Below are positions 5,992 through 9,940 of a DNA stretch of 9,940 nucleotides, piece by piece. The notes beneath the pieces are model-generated. The model was given only the letters and a program-made list of their open reading frames with translations, made no database searches and was not told the origin of the DNA. Numbering within the stretch: the first letter of the stretch is position 1; each line of letters starts with the position of its first letter. The DNA comes from Anaerolineaceae bacterium (lineage in GTDB: Bacteria > Chloroflexota > Anaerolineae > Anaerolineales > Anaerolineaceae): NCBI GenBank assembly GCA_011620445.1, contig WOZB01000181.1:1-9940 (forward strand), in the 5' to 3' direction. A program made the translations under genes and the position numbers.

Positions 5992-7943
5992 ACAGCAAAG
6001 ATAACGATAAAGATATGAAAAACAATAATTCTGTTCCTGATTCCGCTGAGGCGGCCAGGCCTGCTCCCAGGCAGGTAAGGCCTCATAACAGAGGGATGGC
6101 GCTCATGCCCGGCGAAAAAGCGCGTGACTTCAAGGGGACAATGGGGAGATTGCTTGCTTACATTGGTAAATATAAGTGGCTGTTGATAGTCACAATGCTT
6201 ATCGCCTCGACTTCGACTGTCTTCTCCATCTTTGGACCGAAAATTTTAGGATCGGCTACGACGGAGCTTTTTGCAGGCGTGCAGCGAATGATCGCTGGGG
6301 ATCCAAAAGGTATCGACTTTAACGTTATTGGGCAAATCCTTACCCGGGCAGTCGTCCTGTATGGCCTGAGCAGCTTGCTGGGTGTTGTCCAGGGTTGGAT
6401 TATGGTTAACCTGACCGCGGATATTACTTACCGCTTCCGCAAGGATATAGCCGCTAAGATCAACCGTCTGCCCCTAAAATATTTCGACAAGATGAGTCAG
6501 GGTGAAGTGCTTTCCCGCATTACCAACGATGTAGACACTGTCAGCACCACGCTCAACCAGAGCCTCTCACAAATTGTCACTTCTGTCACCAGCGTGATTG
6601 GAATCCTGATCATGATGCTCACCATCAGCCTGCCCATGACCCTCATTGCCTTGACACTTGTACCCCTTTCACTTTTGTTGATCCGCTTTGTTGTCAAGCT
6701 TTCGCAGAAATACTTCCGGCAACAACAGCAGTACCTCGGCCACATCAATGGCCATGTTGAAGAAATGTATGGTGCTCATCCAATTGTCAAAGCCTTTAAT
6801 TACGAGAATTCCAGTATGAAGACTTTTGAACACTTCAACAGCACTTTATATTCCAGCGCCTGGAAATCACAATTTCTTTCCACGCTGATTATGCCAGTAA
6901 TGCGCTTTATTAGTAATCTTGGTTATGTGGCGGTCAGCATCCTGGGTGGTTATCTGGTCATTCGCAAGACTTTGGATATTGGAAATATCCAGGCTTTCAT
7001 TATGTACATGCGCTCATTCCAGGAACCGCTTATGCAGATTGCCAATATTTCCAATGTGCTCCAACAGACTGCGGCTGCTGCGGAACGCGTTTTTGAATTC
7101 CTCGAAGAAACTGAAGAGAAAGAAGATGTGGCTGATGTCAGGAGCGGCCAGCCAGTTCTAGGTCAGGTTGATTTTGAGCATGTTCATTTCGGTTATGAAC
7201 CTGAAAAAGTGATCATCAAAGATTTTTCACTGCATGTGGAACCTGGTCAGAAAATTGCTATCGTGGGTCAGACTGGTGCTGGAAAGACCACCCTCGTCAA
7301 ACTTCTAATGCGCTTCTATGAACTCAACAGCGGCAGAATTATGATTGATGGCACTGATATTACTCAGATGACTCGGGCGGAATTACGTGCCAAGTTCGGT
7401 ATGGTGCTCCAGGATACCTGGTTATTCAATGGCACGATTCGTGAAAATATTCGTTATGGCCGCCAGGACGCGACCGATGCTGAAGTTGAAGCTGCCGCCG
7501 ATACAGCCTATGCCGACCACTTTACGCGTACCTTTCCGGGTGGTTATGAAATGGTGCTCAATGAAGAAGGCAACAACGTCTCTGCTGGTCAGAAACAGCT
7601 TTTGACGATTGCGCGCGCGGTCATTGCCAACCCGCCCATCCTGATCTTGGATGAAGCCACCAGTTCGGTGGACACACGCACCGAAGTGCTCATCCAAAAA
7701 GCCATGGACAAGCTCATGCGTGGCCGTACGAGCTTCGTGATTGCGCATAGGCTTTCCACAATCAAAACTGCTGATCTTATCCTGGTCCTGGATGAAGGGG
7801 ACGTGGTTGAGAGAGGCACACATGCCGATCTTCTAGCCAAGGGAGGCGTCTACGCCGAGCTCTACAACAGCCAGTTCATCAGCTCTGCTCCTGCTTCTTT
7901 GAGTCCGCTTACCCATTCTGAAGCAGCGCAAGTGCCAGCTTAA
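5988..7943 (+). CDS. ABC exporter half-transporter with canonical ATPase site (partner subunit)
   Basis: This 651-residue protein is the second half of the heterodimeric exporter. It starts with about 50 hydrophilic residues, has six membrane helices between about 64 and 352, and ends in an ATPase domain. Motifs: aromatic loop FGY (401-403), Walker A GQTGAGKTT (427-435), Q-loop Gln 475, signature VSAGQ (531-535), Walker B ILILDE (551-556) with catalytic Glu 556, D-loop SSVD (559-562) and switch His 587. Its catalytic residues are standard but its signature has Ala in place of the first Gly. The weakened signature would face the degenerate Walker site of the partner, leaving one competent site made of this subunit's Walker motifs and the partner's VSGGQ. 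The start overlaps the previous stop (ATGA, 5988-5991) with GAGGAG eight bases before it, which suggests coupled translation and equal amounts of both subunits. Confidence 0.95.
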   Translation: MNSKDNDKDMKNNNSVPDSAEAARPAPRQVRPHNRGMALMPGEKARDFKGTMGRLLAYIGKYKWLLIVTMLIASTSTVFSIFGPKILGSATTELFAGVQRMIAGDPKGIDFNVIGQILTRAVVLYGLSSLLGVVQGWIMVNLTADITYRFRKDIAAKINRLPLKYFDKMSQGEVLSRITNDVDTVSTTLNQSLSQIVTSVTSVIGILIMMLTISLPMTLIALTLVPLSLLLIRFVVKLSQKYFRQQQQYLGHINGHVEEMYGAHPIVKAFNYENSSMKTFEHFNSTLYSSAWKSQFLSTLIMPVMRFISNLGYVAVSILGGYLVIRKTLDIGNIQAFIMYMRSFQEPLMQIANISNVLQQTAAAAERVFEFLEETEEKEDVADVRSGQPVLGQVDFEHVHFGYEPEKVIIKDFSLHVEPGQKIAIVGQTGAGKTTLVKLLMRFYELNSGRIMIDGTDITQMTRAELRAKFGMVLQDTWLFNGTIRENIRYGRQDATDAEVEAAADTAYADHFTRTFPGGYEMVLNEEGNNVSAGQKQLLTIARAVIANPPILILDEATSSVDTRTEVLIQKAMDKLMRGRTSFVIAHRLSTIKTADLILVLDEGDVVERGTHADLLAKGGVYAELYNSQFISSAPASLSPLTHSEAAQVPA

Positions 7944-7953
7944 AGAATCTCTC

Positions 7954-7981
7954 GGAATGGCAGCTTTTAAACTGCCATTCC
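7954..7981 (+). terminator. Hairpin ending the marR-ABC operon
   Basis: A perfect 10 bp inverted repeat, GGAATGGCAG (7954-7963) and CTGCCATTCC (7972-7981), closes on an eight-base loop and lies 10 bp past the stop of the second ABC gene. The following bases are only moderately T-rich (ATTTCGTGTCTTTT), so termination may be incomplete. Its place between the operon and the next promoter supports the call. Confidence 0.75.
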
Positions 7982-8011
7982 ATTTCGTGTCTTTTAGGAA
8001 GCGCTCTTCAC

Positions 8012-8020
8012 TGATAAAAT
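8012..8020 (+). promoter_or_regulatory. Putative extended -10 promoter of the PfkB-like gene, leaderless type
   Basis: TG-A-TAAAAT forms an extended -10 whose hexamer (8015-8020) ends six bases before the ATG at 8027, exactly the spacing seen before mvaD. No Shine-Dalgarno is present between it and the start. There is no good -35, which extended -10 promoters can lack. A transcript starting about seven bases on would begin at the ATG. Confidence 0.5.
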
Positions 8021-8026
8021 GTAAAA

Positions 8027-8965
8027 ATGATAATTACCCATACTGCCAACCCAAGTATTGACCGCTTTGTGACCGTTCCCAGGATCAGGTTTAATGAAAG
8101 TCTGCGTTGCAAGAATGCTCAGATTGAGCTGGGCGGTAAAGGCATCAATGTCTCTGTTGGCTTGAATACCTTGGGTGACGACTCCCTGGCAATTGCCTGG
8201 GCAGGCGGAGAAGCCGGTCATCTGCTGGAAAACGGCTTAAGGAGCCGCGGAATTGCCAGTGATTTTGTCTGGGTGGAAGAAGAGACCCGCACCAATACTT
8301 TTATCAATGAAGAAGACTCTGAGTGGTTTATCCAACTGAATGAGCTTGGCCCCCACATCTCGCAAAAAGCCATTCAGGAAATGTTGGACAAGGTGCAAAG
8401 CCATGCCATGGTCGACGACATATGGGTGGTATCGGGCAGTCTACCGCAGGCGGTGGCACCCGATTACTATCGCGATTTGATCTCGATTTTGCATGATAAA
8501 TCCTGCCGTGTTTTCCTTGAGACTACCGGCCCAGCTTTTGACGCAGGCAAACTTGAAACCCCGTTTTTTGTGCTGCCAGAGCTGGCAGATGCTGAGAAAT
8601 ACCTGGGCAGCCCAATAAAAAATTACGAAGATGCCAAACGTTCTGCCCTGGCATTCCTGCGCAGCGGCATCCAGTACGTTGCCCTGCACCTTGAAAAATC
8701 CGAGGTGCTTCTGGCTTCCCAAATGGAAATTGTGTTGGCCACCTTGCCAGGTGATGCCCCCTCAAGCGCCCACAGTGTCGGCGGCGCGGTTCTCGCTGGG
8801 ATTGTACACGGGTTTACCAATGGATTGACCATTCAGGAAACCGCTCGTTGGGCGTCAGCCTTTGCCAATGCTGCCCTACGCAATGGCAGCCTGGCGAACA
8901 CGCAGCTTCCAGACATCCAGAGTTTGCTGCCAAGGATCGATGTACGCCTCTTTAATGTAATGTAA
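8027..8965 (+). CDS. PfkB-fold protein, 1-phosphofructokinase/LacC-like, probable pseudokinase
   Basis: This 312-residue cytoplasmic protein aligns over its full length with 1-phosphofructokinases such as E. coli FruK, including the C-terminal ending RIDVRLFN. Sugar-side motifs are kept: TANPSID (6-12), GGKGINVS (36-43), RTNTFI (88-93), LNELGP (104-109) and VSGSLP (135-140). The ATP side is eroded. The VGAGDS motif with the catalytic base Asp reads VGGAVLAG (251-258), two residues shorter and without Asp. The family KPN motif reads LPE (183-185), the DSS/DTSG strand reads ETTG (165-168), and SLGAEGA is replaced by HLEKSEV (221-227). The frame is intact from start to stop, so the changes are not simple decay. 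Normal kinase activity is unlikely; a sugar-phosphate sensor or regulatory role is possible but unproven. It has its own promoter behind the ABC operon hairpin. Confidence 0.85.
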   Translation: MIITHTANPSIDRFVTVPRIRFNESLRCKNAQIELGGKGINVSVGLNTLGDDSLAIAWAGGEAGHLLENGLRSRGIASDFVWVEEETRTNTFINEEDSEWFIQLNELGPHISQKAIQEMLDKVQSHAMVDDIWVVSGSLPQAVAPDYYRDLISILHDKSCRVFLETTGPAFDAGKLETPFFVLPELADAEKYLGSPIKNYEDAKRSALAFLRSGIQYVALHLEKSEVLLASQMEIVLATLPGDAPSSAHSVGGAVLAGIVHGFTNGLTIQETARWASAFANAALRNGSLANTQLPDIQSLLPRIDVRLFNVM

Positions 8966-9009
8966 TTTTCAAATTTTCCACTCAAAAATCGGCGAAGGAT
9001 TGATTTAAG

Positions 9010-9029
9010 TTGAATTGTAAACAATCCAA
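9010..9029. repeat. Imperfect palindrome upstream of the EF-G-like gene
   Basis: TTGAATTGT (9010-9018) and ACAATCCAA (9021-9029) are inverted repeats matching at eight of nine positions around AA, with a perfect ATTGT/ACAAT core. It lies about 45 bp before the -10 of the EF-G-like gene, 45 bp after the PfkB-like stop. It could be a protein-binding site; chance is possible in such AT-rich DNA. Confidence 0.4.
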
Positions 9030-9072
9030 TTATTTGTGTCCAATTATTTGTCAAAAATCCAATTCATTTTGG
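9025..9072 (+). repeat. Short direct repeats next to the EF-G-like promoter
   Basis: TCCAATTATTTGT occurs perfectly twice (9025-9037 and 9039-9051), a period of 14 bp. A third, imperfect copy begins at 9058 (TCCAATTCATTTTG). The copies run through the -35 region up to the -10 element, so they may be binding sites for a regulator or simply an AT-rich tandem duplication. Confidence 0.6.
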
Positions 9073-9078
9073 TATAAT
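9048..9078 (+). promoter_or_regulatory. Putative promoter of the EF-G-like gene
   Basis: A consensus -10 TATAAT (9073-9078) is preceded by TTGTCA (9048-9053) at a long spacing of 19. It predicts a leader of about 70 nt that is AT-rich and shows no obvious strong hairpin. The -10 is convincing and the -35 less so. Confidence 0.6.
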
Positions 9079-9155
9079 AAAATTTCGGCATTAAGCGCCC
9101 TCTATTAAGATATTAATTAGACGTTAAAGATTACATCATAAAGGAAGGTCTATTG

Positions 9156-9940
9156 ATGAAAGAATTTGCAACTACTAAGATCCGCAATATTGTGCTCTCC
9201 TCCCACAGCAGCTAAGGCAAGACGATGCTCACCGAAGCCTTGCTTCACTTCACCGGAGCAACCACCCGCCTTGGGAAAATAGAGGACCACACCACAGTTT
9301 CTGACTTCGATGACGAAGAACAAAGGCGTGGGATTTCCATTTTTACAACGGTAATCCCTGTGGTCTATGACGACCTTAAGCTTAACTTCTTGGACACCCC
9401 TGGGTATACAGATTTTGTCGGTGAAGTTATTTCTGCCATGCGCGTTGCGGATTGTGCTTTGATCCTTGCGGATTCCGTTGCCGGAATGGAAGTTGGTACT
9501 GAAGTGGCGCTAAATTACGCCAATCAGTTCAAACTGCCAAAAATTATGGTCATCAACAAGATGGATCGGGAAAATGCCAATTTCCAAAAAGCCCTGACTT
9601 CCATCCAGTCTGAGATTGACGACCGCCTGGTGGTTATGCAGCTTCCCTGGGGTGAAAAAGCCAGTTTCCAGGGTGTGATCGACCTGGTTAACATGAAGGC
9701 CTACAGGGGCGACGGCAAAACGGCTGTTGAAATCCCGGCTGAACTTAGAGCCGAAGCCGAAGAAGCCCGCACCAAGCTGGTTGAAGCAGCCGCCGAAGGC
9801 GAAGATGCCTTACTTGAAAAATATTTTGATCAGGGCGATCTGAGCCCCGAAGAGATTATTCAGGGTCTCAAAAAGACCATCCTCACCAGCAATGTCATCC
9901 CCGTTCTTTGTGGTTCCTACGGCCATCAGATCGGGATTGG
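9156..9940 (+). pseudogene. EF-G-like translational GTPase (FusA2/EF-G-2 type), in-frame stop in the P-loop, cut at window edge
   Basis: The frame starts at ATG 9156 with AAGGAAGG (9141-9148) seven bases before it, and reaches TAA at codon 20 (9213-9215). It then stays open to the window end. Both sides belong to one EF-G G domain. Counting the stop as a codon: G1 SHSS-stop-GKT (16-23), G2 region RRGISIFTT (57-65), G3 DTPGYTDFVGE (80-90) and G4 NKMD (134-137). The stop replaces one P-loop residue, where related proteins have HSGAGKT or similar. G3 has Tyr where standard EF-G has the catalytic His, as in the EF-G-2/FusA2 paralogues, whose role is poorly defined. So this is not the main elongation factor. 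A restart at ATG 9225 would make a protein without a P-loop. Whether the gene is truly broken or the stop is a sequencing error cannot be settled here; TAA ends other genes in this window, so it is not a sense codon. Confidence 0.8.

Noticed and set aside
8966..9009. Terminator after the PfkB-like gene
   Set aside because: The region is AT-rich, but I found no stem longer than about five base pairs followed by a T run.
9213..9215. TAA as a recoded sense codon or programmed readthrough
   Set aside because: TAA ends marR, the second ABC gene and the PfkB-like gene here, and no stimulatory structure is visible after it. Mutation or sequence error is simpler.

Overview
This 9.9 kb window is ordinary-looking, gene-dense bacterial chromosome with moderate G+C. 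It carries seven complete genes and two genes cut by the window edges. No mobile element, CRISPR array, tRNA or rRNA is visible. A mevalonate-type decarboxylase whose active-site motif differs from the classical enzyme, two promoters that seem to give leaderless mRNAs, and an EF-G paralogue of the FusA2/EF-G-2 type together suggest Chloroflexota, perhaps Anaerolineae. That placement is an inference from gene content, not a proven assignment.

Layout from left to right: the 3' end of a Nudix (ADP-ribose pyrophosphatase-like) gene (+); a shared bidirectional terminator; deoC (-); a 94 bp divergent promoter region; mvaD (+), probably leaderless; a terminator serving the minus strand; a knotted YgeW/AOTC-like carbamoyltransferase gene (-); a second divergent promoter region; then a tight three-gene operon (+) of a MarR repressor and the two halves of a heterodimeric ABC exporter, closed by a strong hairpin. 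After it come a PfkB-fold gene (+), also probably leaderless, and an EF-G-like GTPase gene (+) that runs off the right edge. The longest gaps without a gene are about 195 bp (3077-3271) and 190 bp (8966-9155). Both hold promoter and operator-like elements.

The best-supported unit is the marR-ABC-ABC operon. A near-consensus sigma-70 promoter is overlapped by a 22 bp imperfect palindrome that fits an autoregulatory MarR operator. The first gene pair overlaps by 13 nt and the second by 4 nt. The exporter halves are complementary: the first has the degenerate ATP site (Asp for the Walker B Glu, Gln for the switch His) and a roughly 190-residue extracytoplasmic insertion, and the second has the canonical catalytic residues.

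Two other genes deserve attention. The PfkB-fold protein keeps the sugar-side motifs of 1-phosphofructokinases but has lost the GAGD catalytic motif and the other ATP-side motifs, so it is probably a pseudokinase. The EF-G-like gene has an in-frame TAA inside its P-loop, while the frame before and after it is otherwise well conserved. That means a nonsense mutation, a sequencing error or an unusual expression strategy. I see no clear evidence for a wholly new multi-gene system.
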